Of a stretch of 64,000 nt of DNA, positions 10,903 through 22,120 are shown piece by piece. The stretch comes from Brassica napus. Taxonomy: Eukaryota > Streptophyta > Magnoliopsida > Brassicales > Brassicaceae. Below the pieces are notes generated by a model. The model worked only from the letters and a program-made list of their open reading frames with translations. It had not been told where the DNA came from and searched no databases. Location: assembly GCF_020379485.1 (NCBI RefSeq), contig NC_063452.1, positions 34,867,608 through 34,931,607 of the forward strand. Direction: 5' to 3'. Every line of letters starts with the position of its first letter. Positions within the stretch are counted from its first letter, which is position 1. The translations under genes were made by a program, and so were the position numbers.

Positions 10903-11360
10903 TCCTTTCCCAAAACCATGCATCCTCGTCAAAGTTCCCGTAACACAATCCTCGGGCCCTTGGACACAATACCCATGTCTCGTCTCACTTAGGATTATCA
11001 AAGAAAGACTTTGGGAAAAGTTATAAAAACTTGGTCGTCGAAATGGATTCCTGTCTGCCGTATAAAATGGCTATGGTTAGCTTGAACACCAGTTGCCTTA
11101 ACTATATGGGGAATTGGAATCCTTTCGGAAAAAACAACGGCTGTTTCTTAGGAAAAATCGTAAAACCGTCTAAATCCCAAAACGGCCCAAAAGGGGCCTT
11201 AACCGCGGCAAAACGGCCCACTTACGATTTTAGAACAGGATTGAGCCTAAGGCTGATATGATGGTCTATTTTTTATTCGCAAAAAAAAAAGATAAATGCC
11301 AAGTTTCCGAAGATAATCATGAAGGGTGACGAAAAATGAAAAAGCACGTCTCGCGACGAA

Positions 11361-12784
11361 TGTTGGGGTCAAAATCCGTCACGACGGAATCAATGTCTGA
11401 AAGTCCGTAAAAATCGGCATGAACGTTCTTACGAAAAATTAATCTTAGAAAAAGATTTATTTTTACGAAGAATCTTGCGGAGAAAACTCATTCAAGAAAA
11501 ATCGGAGAAAGACGCGAACAAGGTTGCCGCGTAGCAACCAGCGCAAAAGCTGGTCGCTACGTAGTGACCGAGCTCTCCCCGAAGCTCGGTCTCTACGCAG
11601 CGACCGAGCACGTACACGGCTCGGTCGCTACGTAGCGACCTAGCTCTCACCGAAGCTCGGTCGCTACGTTACGACCGAGCACGTACACGGCTCGGTTGCT
11701 ACGTAGCGACTTAGCTCTCCCCGAAGCTCGGTCGCTACGTTGCGACCGAACACGTACACGACTCGGTTGCTACGTAGCGACCGTGCTTTCTTAAAAATCG
11801 ATACGACACGAATCCATGCATTCTCGTCTACTCTTTAATGCTATCTCCCGAAGACCGTAGCCAACCGATTTCATGTTTCACGTCATTTGAAGTCATCAAT
11901 CGAACTTTACGATAAAAACCGCGGGAAGTTCATTTTTATCGAAAGAAGCCGTAATAAACGTTTCGAGTCAAACAACGGCCCAAAGAGACCTAAGACGTGA
12001 CTCGAAACACACTTACGATTTCTTAAAAAAAAGACCATAAACCGTAGGACGGTTTATGCTTGGCTCGCAAGGAAAGATAAATGTCAAGTTTTCGCGGATA
12101 AATACGAAGTATTTGAAGATAATTAGAAAGATAGGGAAAAACGGAATATCTCCATTTTTAAGTTATGACTGCTTAAGGGCAGAAGAGGAAAAAGCGTAAA
12201 CCGACCTAGGAGCGAGTATATAAGGAGTCCTAGGCGAGAGGCACGGAGGACAATTTTTTAGACTCAGAACTCTCAGCACATAGAAACTCGGAGGCATTAT
12301 TCTCGACATGCTCTGTTTCCATGACTGGCACCCGATTACCAGACGAACGTGCACAAGCAGTTCGATCTCTTGGTTCACTCTTGAACTACTTTCGGCTTGA
12401 TCCTCGAAAGGGGTACGTAGGCAGCCTTTCATAAGGTTCAGTCCGAAATCAATCAAAAACCTTTTCTGTATTTTCTTCGTCTTTTGTTATCGAGCTGCTA
12501 GTCAACTAGGTTTGAGCTTTTAGGCCGCTAGAACTAGGTAACTCGCTGACAGCCTTTGCGGCCAAAGCTTTTATGATCTCTTGTAATGATCGCAACGCTC
12601 TCACGCAGACTCGAAACAAGATCTATTGTTTTCTCTAAACTCGTTTGTTATCTCTTCATGATTTCTGCATATATTTGGTCACTTGCCGTTGGCTCTCGCA
12701 GAGATCCGGGACCTCTGGGAAATTAGGGTTTTCCTAGTTTCCTAATTTAAACGTAAATCGACAGTGCGAATTTTGGTTCCCACA
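11361..12784 (+). mobile_element. Solo P-type LTR E5 with perfect target duplication
   Basis: A 1424-bp LTR starts TGTTGGGGTC and ends GGTTCCCACA. It is flanked by ACGAA on both sides (11356-11360 and 12785-12789). It lies inside the E4 3' LTR, whose sequence resumes at once. It has the TACGTA palindrome array, a TATATAA at 12217-12223 and a GGCTTGATCC...TACGTAGGCAG motif at about 12394-12426. A clean solo LTR indicates insertion followed by LTR-LTR recombination. Confidence 0.9.
11549..11784 (+). repeat. Palindrome array CGGTCGCTACGTAGCGACCG in E5
   Basis: About seven copies of the 20-bp palindrome or close variants. The spacers alternate between CTCTCACCGAAG-like and CACGTACACGG-like, giving a dimeric period of about 70 bp. 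Confidence 0.9.
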
Positions 12785-13206
12785 ACGAATCCGGCCCAGG
12801 AAGAGGTGCAAACCGACCTAGAGAGAGTATATAAGGAGGGCTTATGGCGAGGAGCAAGGGAGAGATTTCTCAGAGTAAACTTAATACTTAGAGCAATTTA
12901 GGCATTTTTCCATTTTTACTACCAAGCTACGACTCAACTAGGTTAGAACTTAGGTGGCTAGACTAGCGAACGTACCGACAGCTATCGTGGCCTAGGATCT
13001 TACCTGTTGTTCACGCTCAAATGCGAATTCGGAAATAAGACCTCTTTGTTCTCTTTTCGCTCATTTACGATTTATTACTTTCGACTCATTCATATTGATT
13101 ATGTTGTGCGTGGCCCAGAAGATAACCGGGACCTTCAGGGAAGGCTATGTTAGCTTGGCTTTCCTCCGATTAACAAATCTCGACGGTGTGAATTCCGGTT
13201 CCCACA

Positions 13207-14354
13207 CCCAACACTGGTGGCCAACTGATGCATTCACTACGGCGGGTTAAGGGGATTCCGGTAGTGATCAAAGACAGGGTAATGCCTGCGGATCTGATTG
13301 TTATCCGCCTTGAGAATCATGAAGTGATCTTAGGTATGGATTGGCTTGGAGAGCATAGGGCCACCCTTGACTTTCGTCGTGGACGGGTGCAGTTTGAGAT
13401 GGGTTGTGAAGCCCCGGTTAGCTTCCACGGGATGTGTCCGACCCCTGGAAATATAATGGTGTCAGCAGTTCGAGCGGAATGAATGCTTGAAAGTTGTTGT
13501 GAGGCCTATTTGGCTACCATTACCACTAGGGAGGTCGTAGGGGGTGCTAACCCGGACGGGATTCCGCTAGTCAGTGAGTTCGAGGATGTGTTTCAGGCGC
13601 TACAGGGCATTCCCCCTAATAGGGCTGACCCGTTCATAATAGAACTGGGACCAGGGACGGCCCCAATGTCAAAAAGTCCCTACCGCATGGCTCCAGCCGA
13701 GATGGCCGAGCTGAAGAAACAACTTGAGGAGTTGTTGGATAAGGGCTTTATACTCCCTAGTGTATCACGTTGGGGAGCACCAGTCCTCTTTGTTAAGAAG
13801 AGTGATGGTAGTTTCAGGTTGTGTATTGATTACCGGGGGTTGAATCGGGTTACAGTGAAGAACAAGTACCCATTGCCCCGGATTGATGAGTTGTTGGATC
13901 AACTCCGTGGAGCAAAATGGTTCTCCAAGATCGACTTGGCCTCTAGATATCATCAGATTCCAATTGAGCCCAGGGATGTTAGGAAGACGGTGTTCCGGAC
14001 ACGGTACGGCCACTATGAGTTTGTGGTTATGCCGTTCGGACTGGCCAATGCACCAGCTGCATTCATGAAGATGATGAATGGGATCTTCCGGGAGTACTTG
14101 GATGAGTTTGTGATTATCTTTACAGATGTATACTCGTGTACACCAAGACCAAGGAAGACCATGAGAGGCATCTTCGGGCAGTGCTGGGACGCCTGAGGGA
14201 ACAACAACTCTTTGCTAAGTTTAGCAAGTGCAGTTTCTGGCAGGAAAGCATTAGGTTCCTTGGACACATTGTGTCTGATCAAGGGGTGTCTGTTGATCAA
14301 GAGAAGATCAAGTGTATAGGGAGTGGCCGCAGCCAAAGAACGCGACAGAAGTAA
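13207..14354 (+). pseudogene. Tekay-like chromovirus protease and reverse transcriptase (E6), broken
   Basis: The reading enters in the late protease (VILGMDWLGEHRATLDF at about 13330). After a TGA near 13480 it continues with the [22 protein letters not shown], then [24 protein letters not shown] and [13 protein letters not shown], then [14 protein letters not shown] and [13 protein letters not shown]. The expected F-x-D-D catalytic motif is destroyed at about 14118: [10 protein letters not shown] with a frameshift into [12 protein letters not shown]. Gag and early protease are missing because the E4 LTR abuts at 13206. It cannot encode an active enzyme. Confidence 0.9.
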
Positions 14355-15040
14355 GAAGCTTCTTGGAGCTGACCGGCTATTACAGGAAGTTTGTCAAGGG
14401 ATTCTCGAGCTTGGCTCATCCAATGACCCAGTTGACTGGCAAGGACGTGAGGTTTGCATAGTCTGAGGCCTGTGAAAGGAGTTTTGCAGCCTTGAAAGAC
14501 ATGTTGACTAGTGCACCGGTCCTGGTATTGCCAAAGGCGGATCAGCCTTACGTGGTGTATACTGATTCATCAATCACTGGACTTGGATGTGTCCTGACAC
14601 AGCACGGGAAGGTGATAGACAATGCTTCACGACAGTTGAAAAAGCATGAGGGCAATTATCCGACCCATGATCTTGAGATGGCTGTTGTGGTGTTTGCATT
14701 GAAGATAGCGAGATCATATATATACAGTGCTAAGGTTCAGATACTTACGGACCACAAGAGTCTGAAGTATATATTCACTCAGCCTGAGTTGAACCTAAGG
14801 CAAAGGAGGTGGATGGAGTTTGTTGGAGATTATGATCTGGACATAGCTTATCATCCGAGAAAGGCTAACCTAGTGGCCGATGCCTTGAGCCGCAGAAGAG
14901 CGGAGGTATCAGCCGAGAGGGAGGCTGAGGAACAGGAAGGGATGGTACCGTCGCTGCATCTTAACACTCTGGTTGGCCAGGACGAGCCATTGGGGTTAGA
15001 GGCAGTGGATCAGGCCGATCTGCTTACAAGGATTCGTTAA
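14355..15040 (+). pseudogene. Tekay-like RT connection and RNase H (E6)
   Basis: The thumb region ([20 protein letters not shown], 14357 on) runs into RNase H from about 14490: VVYTDSSITGLGCVL with the first catalytic Asp, then YPTHDLEMAVVVFALK, ILTDHKSLKYIF and HPRKANLVADALSRR. The order is that of Ty3/gypsy RNase H. A TAG near 14459 and a TAA at 15038 interrupt the polyprotein. It joins the IN segment with no gap. Confidence 0.85.
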
Positions 15041-16156
15041 GCACAAGGCTTGGATGAGAACCTCAAGAAGGTTGCTTCCAGTGACAAGACTGAGTACCAA
15101 ACGACCAGTAACGGTACAATCTTGGTCAATGGGAGGATTAGCGTTCCCAACAACAAGGAACTGAAGGAAGAGATTATGAGGCAAGCTCATAAGTCTAAGT
15201 TCTCTGTTCATCCAGAATTGAACAAGATGTATAGAGATCTGAAGAGGTATTACCATTGGGTGAGGATGAAAACTGATGTGGCCGAGTGGGTGGCTAAGTG
15301 TCCAACTTGCTAGCTCGTGAAAGCGGAACATCAAGTTCCCAGTGGTCTGCTTCAGAACTTGCCCATACCTGAGTGGAAGTGGGATCACGTCACAATTGAA
15401 TTTGTGACTGGATTTCCCACGACTAGGAACCATAAGGACGCAGTATGGGTTGTGGTCGATCGTTTGACCAAGACAACACATTTTCTAGCCATTCGAAAAG
15501 GAGATGGAGTAGATCAGATCGTGTGGATATACTTAGATGAGATAGTGCGGTTGCATAGTGCTCCAGCAAGCATTGTCTCTGATAGAGATCCAAGGTTCAC
15601 TTCTTACTTCTGGCAGGCTTTTCAGAAAGCCTTGGGAACCTGAGTGAACATGAGTACAACATATCATCCTCAAACGGATGGACAGTCTGAGAGGACGATC
15701 CAAACCTTGGAGGATATGTTGAGGGCGTGTGTCTTGGACTGGGGAGAGTCTTGGGAAAAACACTTGCCATTAGTGGAATTTGCTTACAACAACAGCTTCC
15801 ACACAAGAATTGGCATGTCGCCATATGAAGAATTGTATGGAAGGCCTTGCCGGACACCTCTATCCTGGACCCAAGTGGGGGAGCGTAGTATGTTGGGTCC
15901 TGAGATTGTGGAAGAGACCACTGATAAGATCAGGATGGTCAAGGAAAAGATGAAAGAGGCGCAAGACCACCAGAAGAGTTACGCGGACAAGCGTAGGAAA
16001 CATCTTGAGTTCGAGGTCGATGACCTGGTGTATCTTAAGATGATCACGTTCAAGGGTAGGACCATGGTTTCTAGAAGAAGGAAACTGGATCCTAGGTACT
16101 TGGGTCTGTTCAGGATCATAGAGAGGGTGGGTGCTGTGGCATATAAGTTAAACTAG
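15041..16156 (+). pseudogene. Tekay-like integrase (E6), with stops
   Basis: The zinc-binding N-terminal part ends VAEWVAKCPTC (15313). The core has WDHVTIEFVTGFPTT, where an Asp is usual in place of the Glu, then IVSDRDPRFTSYFW with the second Asp, and [18 protein letters not shown] with the catalytic Glu. A C-terminal region follows ([34 protein letters not shown]). Stops lie after CPTC, after KALGT (15641) and at 16154. D-to-E at the first acidic residue would be another defect if the usual residue is Asp. Confidence 0.85.
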
Positions 16157-16522
16157 CCATCGGCCATGGATGCATTTCACAATGTGTCCCATGTATCCGA
16201 ACTCCGGAAGTGTCTGACGGACCAAGACATTGTGTTGCCTGAGATTCCTGCTGATCTCGGTAAGAACTTAACCTTGGAGACTAGGCCAGTTCGAATCGTT
16301 GATCAGACAGAAAAGGCAATGAGAAAGAAAACAGTTCCCATGATTAAAGTGGTGTGGGAGTTCAATGGTAAGGACGTCATCACTTTGGAAACGGAAGCAA
16401 GGATGAAGGTTGAGTATCCGGAGTGGTACGATCAGTTCCTTCCTGATACAACACTTGACTTGGATTCGAGGACGAATCCATTGTTAATGGGGGAGACTTG
16501 TCATGTCCCCGTTCCTAGATAG
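16157..16522 (+). pseudogene. Chromodomain-like C-terminus of E6
   Basis: NVSHVSELRKCLTDQ is the typical end of gypsy integrase. A chromodomain-like tail follows: PVRIVDQTEKAMRKKTVPMIKVVW, then VITLETEARMKVEYPEWYDQF. This matches the tail of Del/Tekay chromoviruses, which is thought to guide integration toward heterochromatin. The reading ends inside the 3' LTR. Confidence 0.75.
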
Positions 16523-17090
16523 GATCGTTCGGACGAACTGTGGTAAGAGGCAATGCACTGATCAGGTCATCTGACCTTGACACAAGCGTACCATGGTCCA
16601 AATTGATGGTTAAGGACGTCAGGCAGCTGAGACTTAACCTGGATATGATGGAGACAAGTTAAATAGAGCTGGACGAGGTCCAAATCAAGCTCAGTCAGTT
16701 CAATAGAGTCTGGAGTCAGCTCACTTAGTGTTGTTCAGCTCACGGGAGCTGATGGACTAGCTCACTCAGCTGGGGACAGCTGGTGGTCAGCTCATCTTAG
16801 CTTGGCGGAGTGTTCCGGTCCAGACCAATGTGGTCGGGTCCGAGCGGTTACCAAGCCGGCCCGATGGTCCGTGTGGGACGATGGGTCCATGTGCGAGCCT
16901 GACCAACCCAGGCAGTAAGACAAAGGCATGGGGGGGTTGGTTTCCGTGTGGGAACTGCCAATGGACCAGTTGGATGGTTATGGGGGCGGTTCTGAGTGGT
17001 TTTGGGCGAAAAGGTACAAGGGAACAAGGGGCATCTCCTTGGCCAATCCCTTGTAACTGATTGGCCAGAGCAGTTACCGGTCTCTCTCTC

Positions 17091-17096
17091 TATAAA
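17091..17096 (+). promoter_or_regulatory. TATA box of the E6 LTR
   Basis: TATAAA follows a CT-rich run (TCTCTCTCTC), a usual LTR promoter setting. Confidence 0.55.
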
Positions 17097-18079
17097 GGCA
17101 GAACCTTGGGGTCGATTTTGGGCATCATTTTTCCTAGGGAAAACCCTGAAGAAATCTTGAGAGAAAAGAGAAGAGAGGGTGGCCGGCGGCTTGAAGAGAA
17201 ACCGTGTATGGTGGTGCTTGATCCGACCAAACCGTGACCGTGTGAAGCAAGATGGATACCAGACAGAGAGAGACGGAGAAGGAGAAGGAGAAGGACTTGG
17301 CGCCTGGAGAACGGACGCCTAAGGTTAGTTGTGTGGTTCGCAAACCATCGGACATATCCGGCGGTTGATCCGTCTGAGTCTATGGTTTGATCTGTTTTGT
17401 TGGTTACACCCATTTCCACTTTCTGATTACTTCTACTTATATTATGAATGATTATGGTGTAGTCTGTGGGTTCAGATTTGATGGCACGGAACCATGGCCT
17501 TGGCCGGTTCCGGAATGATGCCTATGGCCTTAGCCGGGCGGTTCATGATCAGGATCCATATGGTCTGGGTCGATTCATTGGATTCTGATTATGAGAATCT
17601 CTTAGTTGGGATTTATCATGAGTTTTAGTGAATTTTTATTTGTTTTGGAAACCTTTTGAAATAGGTCAGATTTGGCCTGATGAGTAGTTTGATGATTAGT
17701 TATTGAACAAGCCATGCAAGGATAGTTCCTTGTGTTAGGTTATCTGATCATATGCTTGTGTGTTGTGTTTGTGGTTTCAGGTACAGACTTGGACCGTGGT
17801 AAAGGAAAGGAACTGTGAGGACTCCAGCCGTGGGAAGATGTGTGGTGATTGGGTCATTGTTGATAGATGTGAAGTACTGATAACCTATTGTGCTTGCTGT
17901 GAACTTATGATAGCCTAGTGTGCAACTTATGTATTAAGGACGAATGAATGTTGTATGGATCTCGTTTTAATGTATTAAGTGTGATTGAATGAACCTCAAA
18001 ACTCTGAAAAATACTTAAGAAAAATATTACACTTGGAATCGGAAGTAAAGAAATAAAAAACCAATCTCCCTAATAATTC

Positions 18080-18115
18080 ATGGGCGAGGACGACCCGCAC
18101 GGAGGTCACCTCACC
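18080..18115 (+). repeat. One 37-bp-family repeat unit inside the Tekay LTR
   Basis: ATGGGCGAGGACGACCCGCAC and the rest of a unit of the 10581-10902 array are present here, cut and permuted. AATTC lies on both sides (18075-18079, 18116-18120). The surrounding LTR has no other P-type sequence. Confidence 0.8.
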
Positions 18116-18332
18116 AATTCTCGCAGTATGACTTAGACTCACGGAGCTTCCCGATCTCCAAAGACAGTTCAGCTGATACTTGTCCTTCGTTCTCCTCCTC
18201 TTATCTTAACTCAACACATTGTACAGCTGATTAGGGCTGGGCATTATTACTCGTTACTCACCTTAAACTGAATAGAATGTTTAAGTAAGCCGCGGTCTGG
18301 TTGGATTGAGGAATTCAGGATCGGGTCTTACA

Positions 18333-19300
18333 ATTCCTCCTCTCCTATCCAAGCCTCTACTCGGTGAAATCCTGCTGCTATATCTAGCAGTCCCCGAACA
18401 TGCCGTAAGCGCCGTTCTAGTTCGCGAAGAGGGAAGCAAGCAGCTACCAATCTATTACGTAAGCAAGGCTCTCCTGGATACGGAAACCCGCTATAGCCAT
18501 CTAGACAGGCTGGCCATAGCCCTGATAGTCGCTGCTCGCAAGCTCCGACCCTACTTCCAGGCTCATCCAATCGTGGTTGTTACCTCCTTCCCTGTAAAGT
18601 TGGTCCTCCACAAACCAAAAGTCTCCGGACGGCTAGCCAAATGGGCCATGGAACTAGGGGAGTACGACGTAATATTTTGACTCGCCACGACTATAAAGTC
18701 ACAGGTCCTAGCAGACTTCGTGGCTGAATTATCCCCTGCCTTGCTCCAAACTCTGGAGCAGGAGGTACGCCTCCGAGGCGAAAATAAGGAAGAGGGAGAA
18801 TAGATCCAGTAACGTCAGAGGATCTGGAGTGGGGATAGTGCTTACCTCGCCAATAAGAGACACGGCTTCAAGGGCCATGAGATGCAACTTCAAAGAAACC
18901 AACAACGAGAGCGAGTAGGAGGCCATAATCGCAGGTCTAACCCTTGCCCACCAAATGGGGGCAGAGTATATCCAAGTCTTCGGCGACTCCCAGCTGATAA
19001 TCAACCAGGTACAGGGAGAGTACCAAGCAAAAGACAATAGCATGATCCAGTATCTGGCGGTCGCTCAGCGACTAATCAAGAAGTTCAAGAGCTGCAAACT
19101 CACTCAAATCCCCCGGGAACAAAACTTGCAAGCCGATGCCCTGGCTAATCTAGGGTCCGCCCTCGAAACGAACAGCCAGATGAGTATCCCCTTGATCATG
19201 CTCCAATGGCCAGCTACCTTGGAGGAACCCCCGTTAGAGGAGGTATATGCCATCGAAGAAGGCGAAACCTGGATGACCCCCTTAGTCCGGTACTGGAGGC
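18333..19300 (+). pseudogene. Tat-lineage RNase H pair (T-type E7)
   Basis: The reading starts at the RT/RNase H border: PLLSKPLLGEILLLYLAV, then VLVREEGSKQLPIYYVSKALLDTETRYSHL and KLVLHKPKVSGRLAKWAMEL. A second, archaeal-type RNase H domain follows (VQVFGDSQLIINQVQGEYQ-like at 18965 on, then QIPREQNLQADALANLGSAL), as is typical of Tat/Ogre elements. TGA after DVIF, two stops near 18800 and a frameshift break it. Its start abuts the Tekay LTR end, so E6 lies within this pol. Confidence 0.85.
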
Positions 19301-20481
19301 CGACATCCTCCCGGAGGACCGCAACGAGGCCAGGAAGATCAATAAGCGAGCCGCAAGGTATTGTATCTCCCAGGAGAAGCTGTACCTGAGATCTTTCTCT
19401 GGCACGTACCTGAGATCTTTCTCTGGCCCGTATCTGAGGTGTGTCACACCCCGAGAACCCACTAGAATCTTTATAGAACTACATGAAGGAGATTGTGGAT
19501 CCCACTCTAGCGGCAGAAGCCTGGTACTCAGAGCTAGAAGGGCAGGTTACTACTGCCCCACGATAGCCGCCAACGCCAATAGACAAGCCAAGTACTGCGA
19601 CCAGTGCCAAAGGCACGCTCCAGTCTCCAAGCTTCCCCCAGAGAATCTCAAGTCCATAAGCTCACCGTGGCCCTTCAGAAAGTGGGGCATGGACCTTCAG
19701 AAAGTGGGGCATGGATAAAGTAGGGAAATCTCCAAGTGGGTCGAAGCGGAAGCACTCAGCCGCATAACAAATCTCCAGATCCGCAAATTCCTATGGACCT
19801 ACGTAATCACTCGCTTCGGGGTCCCTCACGAGATCGTCACCGACAATGGACCCCAGTTCACGAGCCACAACTTCAAGGAGTTCTGCAAGGACTGGGCATA
19901 AAACTAACTTTCACCACACCCCGACACCCCTAGTCTAATGGACAAGCCAAGTCCACGAACAAAACCGTGGTCAACATGTTTAAAAAGCGACTGGAGGTCT
20001 CTCAAGGGAAGTGGGTGGAAGAACTACACGGAGTCCTCTGGGCCTACCGGACCACTCCCAAAACAGCAAGAGGGGGAACCCCCTATTCGCTAGTCTACGG
20101 CTCTGAGGCAATTGTACCTACAAAGATGCACGTAAGAACAACGGTCTCCGGATCCACCTCTTAGGAGGAGAACAATGAGCTTATGGCGCTAACCTCGACC
20201 TACTCGACGAAAAAAGAGAGGCCGCTCGGCTAAGAAACTGGTCTTACCAGCAAGACATCGCCAGGACGTACAACAAGAAAGTCAGAACCAGGACCTTTCA
20301 GCAAGGGGATTGGGTTCTACGACGAGCTGAAAAAACAACGAGAAAACTCACCCCCGGGTGGGAAGAACCCTATAAGGTCATCGAGGTGGGGAGAGCAGGC
20401 GCCTACACGCTGCAAGATAGCAAAGGTAAAATACAACCCAACTGCTGGAATGTCCTGCAACTCAAAGCCTATCATTTTTAA
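19301..20481 (+). pseudogene. Tat-lineage integrase (T-type E7), deleted in the core
   Basis: The zinc-binding part (ELHEGDCGSHSSGR, YCDQCQRHAP) is followed by PWPFRKWGMDL, where the first catalytic Asp sits. The core is then interrupted by a 22-bp tandem duplication (19672-19715) and loss of the next about 20 residues. It resumes at SKWVEAEALSRITNLQIRKF, IVTDNGPQFTSHNFKEF and TPYSLVYGSEAIVP. The C-terminus ends QPNCWNVLQLKAYHF at 20481. A second near-duplicate (ACCTGAGATCTTTCTCTGGC, twice) lies at about 19385-19432. Confidence 0.85.
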
Positions 20482-21145
20482 TACGGTCCCTGGACCATGA
20501 TTTCTATACCACTATATACTATTTAAGCATTATGATTTCCTACTCCTATGTATGCTAAACGTCTCCGGACAATGCTTATAATAAAATAGTTCCGACAATA
20601 AAGGAAGAACGGAGATCATTATACTTAAAGTGGCATACGAGCTGGATCAGGTCTCCAGAGACCCCCGATCCTGGCCAACCCTCGCAAAACATGGCACGAC
20701 CACTGTGGCACGCCCACAAAAAATCAAAACGGGTATGAGACATAAAGCAGGAATGGGTATGCGTAAGCCCGAGTATGTTTTCAAAACTACCTAAAACCTC
20801 TATGCAGCTTAAGGCGCATCGGGGTCCCTAGAGTACCAATGTGAAAAGTACATGTATTAAAACGCTGCGAGATACACAATACAGGGAACACATGGCATAT
20901 ATTCAATGCAAAAGTACTGTGAAATACAGGGAGCAATCTAAATCCTGCTTCTCCAGACGTGGAAACCAGCGTAAGCTTTGCACTTGGGTCATAACACCCA
21001 CACCAGCACCCTCTAAGCCTGTCAGTGACTTCCTGCAGAAGTAGAATACAGCATAGGAACTCGATAGTGGCCAGCTTCCGAGCGGCAGAATGCGAAATCC
21101 AAACAGGTACCGATAGTAGAATACTGCATAGGAACTCATTCCGTC
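20482..21145 (+). other. 3' untranslated part of E7 and junction
   Basis: There is no gene. AT-rich sequence follows the integrase stop. A short direct repeat (TAGAATAC-GCATAGGAACTC) occurs twice about 75 bp apart near 21042-21138. No T-type LTR follows, so the element is cut before its 3' LTR. Confidence 0.5.
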
Positions 21146-21425
21146 GAACACTTTTCGGAGAACTAGGTCGCCTACGAAGAAAGCGCGGTTTCTTACGTTG
21201 GAGTCATAATAACGTGCCGCGGCTTGTTGGTAATTTTGCACACGTACTGATGCTTTTTCTCGTCGTTCCTTGATCATGTGTAACAGGTGGATTAATAACT
21301 CTTCGTTTTGTTCGGCGTCTTCTGGACATATTCCTCGTCGCTGACTCAGGACCTCGATTTCGGCTGGGATTACGGCTTCAACTCCGTAAGACAGCGAGAA
21401 TGGTGTTTCTTGGGTTGCTGGCTTA
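21146..21425 (-). pseudogene. Integrase C-terminal fragment of another Tat-lineage element (E8)
   Basis: The minus strand reads ETPFSLSYGVEAVIPAEIEV, then a charged helix (HMIKERREKASVRVQNYQQAAARYY) and VGDLVLRKVF. This is the integrase core end and GPY/F-like entry of Tat elements. It differs from the E7 integrase (TPYSLVYGSEAIVP), so it comes from a second lineage. It may be the source lineage of enzymes for the P-type elements, which is speculative. Both ends are cut. Confidence 0.8.
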
Positions 21426-21429
21426 AGGG

Positions 21430-21911
21430 CAGCAGAGGAAAAGTGCAGAAGGGAATGCCGGCTTAAGGGCATTCCCTATGCCGGCTTAAGGGCAGAAGAG
21501 GAAAAGCGTAAACTGACCTAGGAGCCAGTATATAAGGAGTCCTAGGCAAGAGTCATGGGTGGACTTTTTTCAGAGCAAACTTATCACTTAGGGCAATTAG
21601 GCAACTTTCCGTTTTTGTTATTCGAGCTGCGACTCAATTAGGTTTAGCCGTCTTAGGGTTGTTAGAACTAGGAATCTCGCCGACAGCTCTCGAGCCCAGG
21701 CTTATACCTTGTTGTAAACGCTCATACGCAAATTCGGAATAAGACTTCTCTTTGCTCTCTTTTTACGATTTCATATAATTTATCGGTGTTATCTCGTGTT
21801 CTGATTGCTTAGGGTGTGGTATTAGCAGATATCTGGGACCTCTGGGAAACTAGGGTTCTCCTACTTTTCTAATTTAAATGGAAATCGAAAGTGCGAATTT
21901 TGGTTCCCACA
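21430..21911 (+). mobile_element. P-type LTR of E9, 5' part missing
   Basis: The end GGTTCCCACA (21911) and TATATAA at 21529-21535 match the other P-type LTRs. The upstream part is lost. Instead GCCGGCTTAAGGGCA is repeated near 21420-21495. The R/U5 half is close to that of E5. A primer site follows. Confidence 0.8.
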
Positions 21912-22120
21912 GTTTGGCGCTAGAAGGGGGGGGGGATACAGATCAATCTAACTCTCAACCACAAAAAGCTTGATCAAAACAATGTCTAGAAACACGAAAG
22001 ACAAAATCGCAGTTCGCAACAACGCTGGTAAGACAACCCCAGCCGCCACTGCGCATATGGCCAACGATTACGCAAACGCCATAGTGCCTAAAAAAAAAAA
22101 ATCAAAAAAAAAACCTAGCC
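21912..22120 (+). pseudogene. Primer site and gag-start remnant of E9
   Basis: GTTTGGCGCTAGAAGG and a G-run follow the LTR. An ATG at 21982 starts a short Lys/Asn/Ala-rich reading (MSRNTKDKIAVRNNAGKT) that ends in A-runs. It may be the start of a gag, but too little remains to be sure. Confidence 0.45.

Larger units (their letters stand above)
10378..13206 (+). mobile_element. P-type 3' LTR of E4, split by a solo LTR
   Basis: It starts TGTTGGGGTC after the polypurine tract and ends GTTCCCACA at 13206, with a TATATAA box at 12828-12834. With the nested solo LTR and one duplication copy removed it is about 1.4 kb. It carries the 37-bp palindromic array near its start. It is followed by Tekay pol, so E4 appears to have landed in that element. 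The internal rather than the terminal flank of pol is what remains. Confidence 0.85.
16499..18332 (+). mobile_element. 3' LTR of Tekay-like E6
   Basis: TGTCATGTCCCC starts right after a purine tract (AATGGGGGAGAC), and the LTR ends GGGTCTTACA. Length 1834 bp. A TATAAA at 17091-17096 marks the promoter. AATTC-flanked foreign bases lie at 18080-18115. The sequence GAGGACGAAT just before the polypurine tract is shared with the large derivative at 29899-38785. The 5' LTR is not in the window. Confidence 0.85.

Noticed and set aside
10701..11026. Repeat-coded open frames over the 37-bp array
   Set aside because: They result from a tandem repeat without stops; the protein is a translated repeat with no domain.
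16830..17060. Protein in the Tekay LTR
   Set aside because: Chance open frame in GC-rich U3 with no homologous frame.
20903..21145. Extension of the E8 integrase reading to 20903
   Set aside because: After LRKVF the protein no longer resembles integrase and contains a translated direct repeat.
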